DNA from: Gonocerus acuteangulatus
Taxonomy: Eukaryota; Arthropoda; Insecta; Hemiptera; Coreidae
Direction of reading: 5' to 3'
Assembly (NCBI GenBank): GCA_946811695.1
Contig: OX328125.1
Span: 93,522,760-93,586,759 of the forward strand
DNA length: 64,000 nt
In this document: one piece after another, positions 45,280 to 54,449 of the stretch
How positions within the stretch are numbered: the stretch's first letter is position 1
Layout: each line of letters opens with the position of its first letter
Notes under the pieces: model-generated
Told to the model about the DNA's origin: nothing
Database searches by the model: none
What the model saw: only the letters and a program-made list of their open reading frames with translations
Program-made: the position numbers and the translations under genes

Positions 45280-46959
45280 TTATCTTATTGACACAGGTAG
45301 GAAGTTCTTTGGATCTCCAACTTTTGGGGAGAAATTCAGACTGATTTTCTTTTCGTCCAGTCCTACGTCCAAGAATGAATTCCAGTCCAATAGGAAGTAG
45401 AAGCCATTAGGCCTTGGAGTGGATACTTCTCCGCCGAAGGAGTCCGCAAGGTCGTCCAAAGATGGCGTGCGTTCCGTAGCATCTGACGCAGCGCTCACGG
45501 ATGGATCCGTTGCTTCGCTTGCTTGCGATACGGAATCTTCTGCTGACGTTGTCTGCTCGGTAGTTCCCGGTTCTGAATCATCGGAAGTAGTTCCCTCGTC
45601 GTTTCCATCTGCACTTGTACTTCCAGAAGCAGTTGACGATGGTCCTGAACCACTGCCTTCGGGAGGTTCCGATCCACTGCCCTCTGATGATGCAGACGCT
45701 TCAGCCGAAACGTTGGGTTGCTGTCTCTTCACTTCGTTCTTTATCGAATCTAAGCTTTGATATTCGTCCGCTTTCAGTATTGCTGGATCTAACTCAGAAT
45801 CTAATAACGTTTTGTTGGAATCCTCCCCACCCTCGAGCGCTAACAATTCTTTTAGTTCTTCTTGAGAAATGTTTTCCGTGCTTCCCTCTGATATTTCTCT
45901 TAACTTTTTGAGAATTTTATTAATTTTAATCATATGCTCAGTTTGATTCAATTTTGATGATTGCTCTTGAGGATTAAAAACGTGCATTTTTTTGGCTTTT
46001 CTGTCCATCAAACCGATATCCTTCAACACTTGTTTCATATCATCTGTTAATATATATTCGTTGATAAGGGGGTCTTCTTCTCTAGGAGGTTCCCGCATGG
46101 CTTTCTGTTGTCTATTCGATGGTTCGAGCAAACCAAATGACTTCAAGAATGACTTCATATCATCACTGACATCTGACCCGGTAGGAAGAGGTTTAAACCT
46201 TGCGTACGTCGTAGGATCAATGCTCGGCGCCATAGCTTTAAGCTGGAACACAGGTTTCTCGGTGGTCATTTCTCCGAATATACCAATTGAGTTCAAAACC
46301 TGTTTTATATCTGGAGTCAGTGCTTCGGCGGTGTTCTTGACGTCGTTCGGAACTGGAGGTGCTGTCGGTTTGACGGTAGCTTGGGGTGTTACAAAAAGTG
46401 GAAGTTCGGCGTCTGGACTCACAGAAATCTCCACCAAAGTTTCTCTCATTGGTTGAGGAAGGTTTAAATCTTGTTTGTACGGTTGAGAGTTTTGGGGCGA
46501 ATAGAATGTGGAATGTGCAATCGGTATCGGCGCCATTGTTGATGTTATCCAAGATGGCGATGATGTTGACGTACTTTCTGTACTGTGTACATAGACAGGC
46601 CTTGCGGTTGTTGTAGGCTTCTTCCTCCTTCTTTTCGGCCGTTTCGTTGTTGTTACAGGTTCTCCTTCGAACTTCGTCACAGGAGGCTTCGTGTACAACT
46701 CCTCTAGCTCCATCCCCGTCCCGTTGTACGGGAGTACCACCATCAAGGACTTATCGCCTCTTGCGGACGAAACATTACGCACTTCGTTTATCAGCGATAT
46801 TATCTCCCCACGTGTGAGTCGTGGGAGCTTCGGATCTTTGGCAATGAGAGACTCCACTTGCTTCACAGTTTCTCCCGTTATGTCGACCGTGTTCTCCGAT
46901 TGGCCGAATAGTTGGCAGAAACACCAACCAGCGTTCGCCAGGATCAAAAGAAGCAGCTT
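45280..46959 (-). CDS. Terminal exon of a secreted Thr/Ser/Pro-rich protein, candidate proteoglycan
   Basis: The open frame of 559 codons runs from a splice acceptor to a TAA at 45280-45282. The acceptor (TTTTGATTTTCTGTTTTAG on the minus strand, AG at 46960-46961) is excellent and the frame enters in phase with KLLLLILANAGWCFCQLFG, the hydrophobic end of a signal peptide. The Met must lie in an upstream exon that I could not find. Residue numbers count from the exon start. A soluble region (~20-90) is followed by a basic KRPKRRRKK patch (~106-114), a Thr/Ser/Pro-rich O-glycosylation-like tract (~115-150), and three copies of a motif like LTDDMKQVLKDIGL (~214, ~263, ~303). An N-rich helical segment comes next, then a Ser-Gly cluster with acidic neighbours (SEGSGSEPPEGSGSG, ~424-440), an acidic Ser/Thr tract, and a hydrophobic C-terminal block (GFYFLLDWNSFLDVGLDEKK). 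N-glycosylation sequons include NGTG and NQTE. No named family is recognised. An extracellular matrix or mucin-like protein is the likely class. Confidence 0.88.
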   Translation of the reverse strand, partial: KLLLLILANAGWCFCQLFGQSENTVDITGETVKQVESLIAKDPKLPRLTRGEIISLINEVRNVSSARGDKSLMVVLPYNGTGMELEELYTKPPVTKFEGEPVTTTKRPKRRRKKPTTTARPVYVHSTESTSTSSPSWITSTMAPIPIAHSTFYSPQNSQPYKQDLNLPQPMRETLVEISVSPDAELPLFVTPQATVKPTAPPVPNDVKNTAEALTPDIKQVLNSIGIFGEMTTEKPVFQLKAMAPSIDPTTYARFKPLPTGSDVSDDMKSFLKSFGLLEPSNRQQKAMREPPREEDPLINEYILTDDMKQVLKDIGLMDRKAKKMHVFNPQEQSSKLNQTEHMIKINKILKKLREISEGSTENISQEELKELLALEGGEDSNKTLLDSELDPAILKADEYQSLDSIKNEVKRQQPNVSAEASASSEGSGSEPPEGSGSGPSSTASGSTSADGNDEGTTSDDSEPGTTEQTTSAEDSVSQASEATDPSVSAASDATERTPSLDDLADSFGGEVSTPRPNGFYFLLDWNSFLDVGLDEKKISLNFSPKVGDPKNFLPVSIR

Positions 46960-47339
46960 CTAAAACAGAAAATCAAAATTTCACATAAAACTCAAAATTT
47001 CAACATTACTCAATAAAATGACAAATTATTGATAGAATGAAGATCGTTAAACGTTGAGGTCGCGAATATAGTGTGGTCAGGGTTCAGATGTGAGGTATTT
47101 TAATAAAACTACATTTTAAAGAAAGAAATATATTTTATTTTTTACTATGTTTCGGCTTGAAATTCAAACCTTCATCAGGGCTATAAACAAGGATGAGCAG
47201 TGTTAATACTTATTTAAATGTAAAAAGCATGGAAGGAAAAACATTAGACATACATGAAGACGAGTGATGGTTACTGACAGTTCTCTAAGCTTTATGGGTT
47301 TATTGCATCTGCAATATATCTTTTCCTGAAAATTTTATT
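46960..47339. other. Upstream intron sequence and a small hairpin motif
   Basis: The 3' end of the intron of the minus-strand gene. At 47149-47178 the minus strand carries CTGATGA-A-GGTTTGA-ATT-TCAAGCC-GAAAC, a hammerhead-like layout. The first coding exon was not found here. Confidence 0.45.
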
Positions 47340-47995
47340 AAATTGTTTGATCCCGTCAACACAGTCCGCTATCTTGGCTTTCATGTAGATGTGGCTTTAC
47401 AGATTACAGCTCTACAGATTTCTGAATAATCTACAACAGTATTATAAAACCCTTTTGGACATATGGAATAGAACTGTGGGGAACAGCCATAGGCAGAACC
47501 ACCGAGTATCAGACGCTTCGAAACCTTCTAATCCAAACTATGGTCAATGCTCCTTTTTACATAACCAATAAAAATCTTCATAAAGGCCTCAGAATTTCTC
47601 TAATACAGGATCTTATCCGTATCATATTTGCAAAATTTTATCACAAATTATCCCTAAACCCTAATCCTACATTTCAGCCAATGGCCAGTCCCAACCATCC
47701 CTATTCCCCGGCAGGACGGTTGAGCAGGATGTGGCCCCGCGATCTGCTTTAAGCAATACAAGGGAGTGATAACGGAGGTTATCTTCTCCCCACAAGCCCC
47801 TAGAGTTTCTGCAGTTCTCTCGTCCCTTTTCCTGCTCCAGTACTTCCTACTGCTGCTGGTTGAGGAATGGGGTACGGCTGTCCCTAGTCATCACACTTAC
47901 CCGAGGAGACAAGGAGGCAGCTGGTGCGACGCTCGTTATTTTACTGACTTTAATCTCATTAAATGAATAAATAAATTATTTAAAGTAAAAAAAAA
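47340..47995 (+). mobile_element. Jockey-type LINE, decayed 3' fragment
   Basis: A patchy ORF2 end is followed by a 3' UTR containing TTACTGACTTTAATCTCATT, AAATGAATAAATAAATT and a short poly(A) at 47986-47997. It is older than the copies at 22.6 and 48.9 kb. Confidence 0.85.
47352..47752 (+). pseudogene. Jockey ORF2 fragment with frameshifts and a deletion
   Basis: VNTVRYLGFHVD is followed by a gap where about 18 residues (LTWxxHIxxxRQELNRRF) are missing, then RLYRLQLYRFLNN, a frame change, FWTYGIELWGTA, then TMVNAPFYITNKNLHKGLRI and FQPMASPNHPYSPAGRLSRM-WPRDLL with TAA. Comparison with 48906-49715 shows at least two frame changes. Confidence 0.85.
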
Positions 47996-47997
47996 AA

Positions 47998-48890
47998 TGG
48001 GTTGACTTGTTTTAATATTAAAATCAATTCAGGAATGTAACTTTTCAACTAAGATAATTAGAAGCTTGAAAACATAAAATTAACAGTTTTTATTCCAATC
48101 TTTCCAAATGACACAAGGGTTAAAGAACCTTAAGGAAAGGTGCCAAGATGACACAGCTAACAAGTCATCAAGTTGGACTGCGTGATACAATTATCTGAAA
48201 GTAAATTCCTGTAGAAAAGCTAATGCTATGTTTCCGTGTCGTGGTTTCCAGCTCTCACCGAGTAGCCTTTTAGCAGAGTAAATCCATTTCCTGAAAGGAT
48301 CCGCCACGGATGTTAGCTTCCAGCTAGACCAGAACAATTTCCTTCTTCAACAGCTGGTATATACTACAGCTGAATGTGTATATTACCCACAATCTTATGT
48401 TGAGAACAATGTTTATTTAGATAACTCAAAATCACAATAAATGTTTGAGTTGTATTTACATTCGTCTTAGGAGTATAATTAAACAGGGGATCGTTATAGA
48501 TTTTATACCAAATAATTTCGTGCGAATCTCGACTGCGAGGGATTTCTGTGTCTTCCCTCCCTACCCATAGGCAAGATGTCGACTTGTCAGGTCAACAGGA
48601 TGTTACAATCGGCTGTGGATGATATATGTAGATTTTTCATATCCCATAGGCCATAAAAATAGTTCACGCGAAAAAAATCGTAAAGCATAGAGTTTAGTGT
48701 TTTTCTTCCGACACTATATTTATAGGCAAAACTCAGGGCAAAAGGAAACACACCATTAAAAAACAGTTCTTTGTGAACCAGACTTTTTTATACTTTAAAA
48801 ATAATTCCAAAGAAGTAATATCCAACGATCATTTATTTCCTTTCAGGAGATATATAACTAACCACATTAATATAACATAATTCTTCCTTT
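47998..48890. other. Stretch with nothing recognised
   Basis: No coding frame or repeat structure was seen. Confidence 0.45.
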
Positions 48891-50012
48891 ACTTGTCTTC
48901 TAACAGCCTACTCAGATTATTGCCCTGTAGAAGCGGGAGTTCCTCAGGGTAGTGTCCTCGGTCCCATCCTTTACACCCTTTATACAGCTGATATTCCAAC
49001 ACACCCCGACACCCTCCTGGCAACGTACGCAGATGATACGGCCATCCTCTCACCCCACATAAATCCAGACACAGCCTCCCAGAACCTACAAACCCATCTA
49101 ACCGAAATTGAACAGTGGTGCACAAAGTGGCGCATCAAAATAAACGTCGAAAAATGTCACCAAATAACCTTTACTCTTCGACGTAAAACCTGTCCTTCCG
49201 TTTCCTTTAACGACAATCCGTTACCCATAACCAACACCATCCGATACCTTGGGTTTTATCTTGACTCACGACTAACTTGGAACGCACACATTAAACAAAA
49301 CCGACAAGAACTCAATCGACGATTCGGACAACTATACAGACTACTAAATCGAACATCCCACTTAACCGTACAGAACAAACTAACTGTCTACAACTCATTA
49401 TTAAAACCTATATGGACTTACGGAATAGAACTCTGGGGGACAGCCAAGCATTCCAACATCCACCGAATCCAAACATTTCAATCCAAAATCCTACGTACCA
49501 TAGTTAATGCTTCTTATTACGTTTCGAATCGCACCCTCCATAATGACCTAAATATTCCTTTTGTCCAAGAAATAATCCCTAGCCGCTTCTCATCATTCCA
49601 TAGTAAATTGATCAATCATCCTAATCCTATTGCCCAATCCTTATCCAGCATCAATCATCCTTCCTCTCCACCAAGACGTCTTAATAGGAAGTGGCCCCGG
49701 GATCTGCTTAGGTAGTGAAGTGTCGTGCAGTGACCAACAATCAGAACTAATGTAATTATGAGAGTGATATCGATGGATATTTTCTCTCCTCATGAAATCA
49801 CAGGCCACGTCTTACCCGTCTCCAATCCTCCCTGCTAGTCGCAGGGTGTGGTTGGATGATGTACGGTGACTCCAGGTCATCCTAGAATCCTTCCTAAGGA
49901 AGGTATTCGGTTGACAACTGGTGGCACCAGAGGCGTGGTCAAGCTACCTATATCAAATTACAAAATACACATAATTGTAGAATGTAATACTTCTGTAAAT
50001 AAAAAAAAAAAA
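48891..50012 (+). mobile_element. Jockey-type LINE, 5'-truncated, best-preserved copy
   Basis: The C-terminal half of ORF2 is followed by a ~280-bp 3' UTR and AAATAAAAAAAAAAAA at 49996-50012. Homologous to the copies at 22590 and 47340. Confidence 0.92.
48906..49715 (+). pseudogene. Jockey ORF2 C-terminal half with intact RT motif
   Basis: This is a continuous 269-codon frame with no in-frame Met start. It begins AYSDYCPVEAGVPQGSVLGP (RT motif 4), continues with the catalytic YADDTAIL (motif 5), then CTKWRIKINVEKC, IRYLGFYLDSRLTWNAHI, RQELNRRFGQLYRLLNRTSH, LLKPIWTYGIELWGTA and ends RRLNRKWPRDLLR with TAG at 49713-49715. The YADD motif is intact, unlike the FADN of the 22.6-kb copy. The endonuclease, ORF1 and N-terminal RT are missing, so it cannot act alone. 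Confidence 0.93.
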
Positions 50013-50044
50013 GTTTCCGAAAACTTGTCTTCTAAGAAACCTGT

Positions 50045-50262
50045 ATACTATATCAGGACCTTGGAACAGAAAGGGCGAATCTGAAAAACCTTAAATTTCA
50101 ATTGAATACTTTTTCAATTAGGTATATGTATTCAGCATTCTAGAGAGTAAACATTCGCCTTTGCTACCCTGAAGCACTTTCAGAACTTTGACTTGGATTT
50201 CCCAGCATCCGGATTTCGTGATTCGCCCTTTCTCTTCCAATGTCCTGATATTTTATCACGAG
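50045..50262. mobile_element. MITE with AGAAAGGGCGAATC ends (partner at 56525)
   Basis: The left arm ATATCAGGACCTTGGAACAG, AAAGGGCGAATC is mirrored by the right arm GATTCGCCCTTTCTCTTCCA, ATGTCCTGATAT, giving arms of over 30 bp. The interior (GCAAAGGCGAATGTTTACTC on the minus strand) is homologous to 56525-56660. A mariner-like coding fragment adjoins the right side. Confidence 0.75.
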
Positions 50263-50284
50263 TGTTGTCAGGAGAAGGTACATA

Positions 50285-50482
50285 AGGAATATGTTCTGTC
50301 ATCAATGGAATATTCAAGTCTTCTACGGTCACAATTGTAAGATACAATGCTTTGCGGTTTCCCGCTCGAAATCGTTCAAACCACCGCTGCACTTCTCGCT
50401 CACTAATGACATTTTTGCCACATATTTCTACAAGTTTTCGATAAGTCGAAGCAGCATTTTCTCCTCTATCGAATTCCCACAT
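50285..50482 (-). pseudogene. Mariner-like transposase N-terminal fragment
   Basis: The minus-strand reading MWEFDRGENAASTYRKLVEI, CGKNVISEREVQRWFERFRA, GNRKAL matches the first helix-turn-helix of mariner transposases (F-x-x-G-x-x-A-x-x-T-x-x-x-I...V-x-x-R-T-x-Q-R-W-F-x-K-F-R-x-G). The domain is followed by unrelated sequence leading into the adjacent MITE, so the catalytic DD(E/D) core is absent. Just upstream a second frame (MDPPIHHLSHV) suggests a frameshift near the N-terminus. Confidence 0.8.
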
Positions 50483-50562
50483 GGCTTAAGTGGTGGATTG
50501 GGGGATCCATTTAAAATGAAATTTCAGCTCAGAATAAATAAGTTTCACCAACCCAAACATGA

Positions 50563-50686
50563 TAAATAGAAGTGTACGTAATGCTATAATAAACGAAATA
50601 AAAACAAAAATAAATTGAATAGAAATATTAAAAACCGGCATTACTTATGGGATGACTTGATAGATGATTTTAGAGAAAGACTTGAA
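50563..50686. other. Short AT-rich spacer
   Basis: Nothing recognised. Confidence 0.5.
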
Positions 50687-50800
50687 TTTTTTTTTTTTTT
50701 TTTCTTAAGGTGTAGGTATCGACAACTGAGTTATTAACATCGGGCTATATACAGGTTGTACCCATAGTACACTTCTATTACAACTTTCTCATTGTGGCTG
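50687..50800 (-). mobile_element. Diverged SINE, tail and body only
   Basis: The minus strand reads GGTACAACCTGTATATAGCC, CGATGTTAATAACTCAG, GTCGATACCTACACC and poly(A) (T run 50687-50703). This is a mutated form of the ACCTGTAGATAGCCCGGCGC... domain of the 5S-SINEs. Confidence 0.75.
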
Positions 50801-50802
50801 TT

Positions 50803-50831
50803 CCTATTTTGTCATTTTATGACAAAATAGG
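50803..50831. repeat. Perfect 13-bp-arm hairpin
   Basis: CCTATTTTGTCAT / ATGACAAAATAGG with a TTT loop, immediately beside the SINE remnant. Confidence 0.9.
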
Positions 50832-50857
50832 AATACACGTAAATACTTGTATTTACA

Positions 50858-51085
50858 CCGTGGAGGCCCGGGCCGGTCCTCGCTAATTGGAAAAAAGTAC
50901 CGAAAGTGACCTTTGCAGCACCAATTGTCGGATTTTATTCTCATTTTGCTCAAAACTCAAGATGAAAATAATTTTAAAATGCCCTAAGTCCTATAAAAAA
51001 AAGTACTAGAATTTTCATTCTGGCTCTGAGAAGGGGGCCCGTGATCTGGTCCCGGGCTCGGCTCTGAGATGTGGCGGCCCTGAGT
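50858..51085 (+). repeat. GC-rich dispersed repeat, short copy (partner 26675-27230)
   Basis: GAGGCCCGGGCCGGTCCTCG, CTAATTGGAAAAAAGTACCG, CTCATTTTGCTCAAAACTCA, AGTACTAGAATTTTCATTCT and GGCTCTGAGAAGGGGGCCC all match the long copy. About 165 bp between GGAAAAAA and GTACCGAAAG is absent. Confidence 0.85.
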
Positions 51086-51552
51086 CCATTACTAAATAGA
51101 TATAAACAATTTTATAATGGGTCATAGCCATTTTACAGCCAACGTTCCTTGTTCTGTTTGTTCAGTCTTGATCTTTCTATGTTTATTCAGCTCTTCACAC
51201 GTTTTTCTACAGTGAAAGCGTTTTTATATACGTCATAAATTACTTAAGAGCTTTCATAGTAAATATTCAAGATCTAAAAGTTTGTTGACCTTGTGGATTT
51301 GAGGAGTTCAGGACTTAGCAAAATCCGGATTGATAACTTTCTAATGGATCTAGATGTTGTGAAAGTTAGATAATCAGATATTGCGTTATTCGGGGAACTT
51401 CGAATGAATCAGAGGGGCTTAGGAATGAAAAGCCTTTACGTCACCTTAAGCAATCTGCAAAGATATAACTCCAGACTTCATATTTATATTTTTATTCCCA
51501 TCTCCTTAAAATTATCGATATAAACAGAAATTCTCCAAAGAATAGTATGCAA
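51086..51552. other. Stretch with nothing recognised
   Basis: No feature was supported. Confidence 0.45.
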
Positions 51553-52225
51553 TTAACCCGGGAAAGGTAGCGCTTATCCAAGGGTCGATTTAGGTAGCGC
51601 TTCGTCACTGAGACGAAGGTGCTTAATTTTGCTTTAAATTCAACCATATAATTTTGTAAATGTAATATTGCAATATTATAATCTATTCAACAATATGTTT
51701 GACATAAATTTTCGCTTATTTCATTCATAAAAACAGATAAATTTCAATTTTGTTTTGCCAGTTGGCCATGAAGAGCTATAAGTTATCGCCGTCTACTAAG
51801 AGGTTTCGAGGTTTTTAGTTTGTACTAGTTATGAGTGTAAATAAAAAAACTATTTATTCCCGCAATATTCAAAATGTTGTAAAAAAGAAAACATAAAGTC
51901 CAGCGATGAGTCTTACGGGCGCAGTTATTATCGGAGCACATTCTGTCAAAAACATTAAATCCACCTTTAGTACTGTTATATACAGTAACAATGTCTGATA
52001 TTTGGGTTTGTTCCTCTAATGAAGCGTTATGATGTATACTAGAAATTAGTAACACTGTTTTATTCCCTTTGGTTTCAAAGAATTAAAAAGAAATAAAATG
52101 AAAATGCATGGCATAAAGTATTGCTCCAACAGGTAAAATTAGCCTTCAAGGCAGGTAATTGTTATTAAAGAGGTAGTTTTCGATATTTTTACGAACATTC
52201 AATAGACTTCTAAAGGTAGCACTTG
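51553..52225 (-). mobile_element. piggyBac-type transposon remnant
   Basis: TTAA (51553-51556) is followed by CCCGGGAAAGGTAGCGCTTA, which resembles the piggyBac terminal repeat. The sub-repeat GGTAGCGCTTCGTCACTGAG lies just inside. The transposase C-terminal fragment points toward this end, as expected for the 3' side. AAAGGTAGCACTTGG at 52213 may be another internal repeat. The opposite terminus was not found. Confidence 0.75.
51825..52079 (-). pseudogene. piggyBac transposase C-terminal fragment
   Basis: The minus frame from ~52079 reads FFETKGNKTVLLISSIHHNA, then ISDIVTVYNSTKGGFNVFDR, MCSDNNCARKTHRWTLCFLF, YNILNIAGINSFFIYTHN and a stop. This has the piggyBac signature (ISS-HH, YN-TKGGVD-D-M, Y-x-x-x-R-x-x-x-RW, NIAGINS--IY). 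The conserved Gly-Val-Asp is Gly-Phe-Asn here, so a catalytic-core Asp appears to be replaced by Asn. The N-terminal half is missing. Confidence 0.88.
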
Positions 52226-52534
52226 GTTTCCAAGACTAATGGAAAATATATATATCAGGTGGAGTTGGTCTTGCCGACGTCGTTACTTGAGAAAAATAAA
52301 TCGAATAATTGACTTCCCTAAGAAAACAGACCTTGACATTACAGCATCTAGTGTCTGACTAAGAGGTGGTAGAACTCCTAGTAATTGGGCAATCTAGTGG
52401 TGGGGGGTCGTCTGTAAATCACACAAGTATGCGGACTCTTCGTCGTATCGACGAGTCCTACCTTTCCCGGATTAAGCTCACTAAGTGCCAAGTCCACTGG
52501 AAAGCTGTAGATAGCTTAAATATGGAACGACAGT
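52226..52534. other. Stretch with nothing recognised
   Basis: No feature was supported. Confidence 0.45.
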
Positions 52535-53304
52535 CAAGGGACAATCCTTAATTGTCCCGTGCCGATTTTAATCAACTTTGTATATTTATTAAACCCGTGA
52601 AAATAATCGTTAAGTATTTTTTTTTATATCGGACCAATCGAACGTCTAAAGGGTGAAACCACCCTTCCAAATTATATATCCAAATTATTCCAAAATTTTA
52701 TAAGAAAAAAGTGTATGTTATTTTTCATACAAAACAAATATGTAAACAAATTGTGTAAATAATAATTCATTTATAACAAAAATATTTTTTGCACTTATTT
52801 TTTACTCGATATCAACATTTTTGTTATGAAGCAAAAGAATAGGACTACGTTGCTGAATTGAGCAATGTATAATATTTTTGATTTCCATCTCGGAAATCAG
52901 CGTGTATCAGTATGATAGATGCGCACGCTGCACAAACAGCGAAATGGTGCGGTACGTGAGGCATCGCGGTTATCTTACTTTCTAAAAATAAAATACATCA
53001 AACTTATTTGCCTTCTGCATAAAACGGCGGAATTATATGCAATTCACATGACATATTCCTGTGCGCAAGGTGTTTAGTGTTGAGTGATTTGTATATAAAA
53101 TACTATAAAAGTATTCGTTAAAATTTTTTTTCTATGATTGTTTAAAAGTTAGAATATTTGAGGTATAATTTGGAAGGCTGGTTTCACCCCTTAAAGGTGG
53201 GATTGGGCCGATATAAAAAAATACGTATCGATTATTTTCACGTGTTCAATAAATATACAAAGTTTCATAAAAATCGGCTCCGGACACTTGGGAATGTTCC
53301 CTTG
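52535..53304. mobile_element. Foldback element, 770 bp, with ~150-bp inverted ends
   Basis: The left end runs CAAGGGACAATCC..., TTTGTATATTTATTAAACCC, GTGAAAATAATCGTTAAGTA, TATCGGACCAATCGAACGTC, GGGTGAAACCACCCTTCCAA. The inverse of the right end gives CAAGGGAACATTCCC, TTTGTATATTTATTGAACAC, GTGAAAATAATCGATACGTA, GGGTGAAACCAGCCTTCCAA. The centre (about 470 bp) is AT-rich and non-coding. No target duplication is obvious. Confidence 0.88.
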
Positions 53305-54409
53305 TTAATCAAATAAGACTCCTCTGGAGGAAATCCACTTATGAGGTCAACCCGGAAGTGATGACGACAAATGTTTACTTTTCCAAGTAGTTATACAAAA
53401 TAATTTTATTTATGCAACTCGGCGATTAAATTGCAATAACAAAGAATTAGGTAAAGTATTTGCAAATGTTTTTAATTTTAAGACAAACAAAATCAAAGAA
53501 ATAGTCGAGCTATTAGAAGTTAAGACCACCATAAGCATTTGTAGTTATTGGGACTTCGCCACAAAGGCTGTATCAGCAATCATTGACTTCGTGGAAGTCA
53601 ACCGTGATGCTCTTTATGGGAGAATACTTTAGCCGAAGTGCAGCCAGTAGTGGTCAATATTGAATTCGAAAGTGATGATAGAACCTGTGTGAATTGGTCA
53701 CAAAGGAATCTCCTACAAATAGTGAAGCCATAAATGCGACTAATACACTTTGGACCTTCTTGGGGACCTGTGACATCGTCATTCATCACAAGTTTACACA
53801 TCTAAGTAACATTTAAAATAACAACAATGTTCAGGAAAAATTGGAAATTATTTTACAGTTACTGAACAGTAAATGTACTCCACATAAGAAAGCACTAACT
53901 CAATGAGAGTTTAATTAGCCGTTTCTTGCTAATTGGCTTATGCATGTTCAAACGCTATATATTTGCGTTAACTTTACGAAGATGATTTTAATTCCTGTTT
54001 TTAGGTTTATTTTCCTTATTTATATGTAGGGGAGATGTTTGTCGTTTGTTTATTTGTTGTTTAGGGCAATCATACGTCGTGGTTGTCATTTCCCGAACAT
54101 GTAGGTAAGTTGAAGTATAACTTAAATGAATCGATGTTCAGTAAGTCGAGCTGTACTTAAGTCAACAAATTTTTCATGGCCCTTTGAAGTTCACATATCG
54201 TCCCAACCATGTCAAACTATCGAATATGAAAATCGGAGCAAACTAGCGAACGGACATATTCTATCCATTGAAGAAGGAATATATTTAAAATGGCATGAGA
54301 AGCCTCTAAAGGGGTTAGAGTTGCGACAATTTTCGACAAGCCGTATCGTCCACAATCTAAGAGCAATGTGTCGAACCTGAAACGATTTTTTGTATATTCG
54401 ATAGCTTCA
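53305..54409. other. Stretch with one unexplained open segment
   Basis: A 97-codon plus-strand segment after the TGA at ~53342 stays open to a TAG at ~53632 and includes IKEIVELLEVKTTISICSYW and DFATKAVSAIIDFVEVNRDA. No family is recognised and no start codon is placed sensibly. It could be chance. Confidence 0.25.
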
Positions 54410-54449
54410 CATGGTACGGACGATAACACAATATATCGTCCGTACCATG
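54410..54449. repeat. Perfect 16-bp-arm hairpin
   Basis: CATGGTACGGACGATA / TATCGTCCGTACCATG with an 8-base loop. CCATGTCAAACTATCG follows at 54445 and also occurs at about 54208, with a near-inverse CGATAGCTTCACATGG at 54399. This suggests a small inverted-repeat family. Confidence 0.88.

Noticed and set aside
45419..46963. Several open frames overlapping the host exon on the plus strand and in the second minus frame
   Set aside because: They are shadows of the 559-codon minus-strand frame, which alone has a splice acceptor, a signal-peptide end and domain-like organisation.
48889..49125. Minus-strand 78-codon gene
   Set aside because: Antisense to the Jockey ORF2 frame, which is clearly the real coding remnant.
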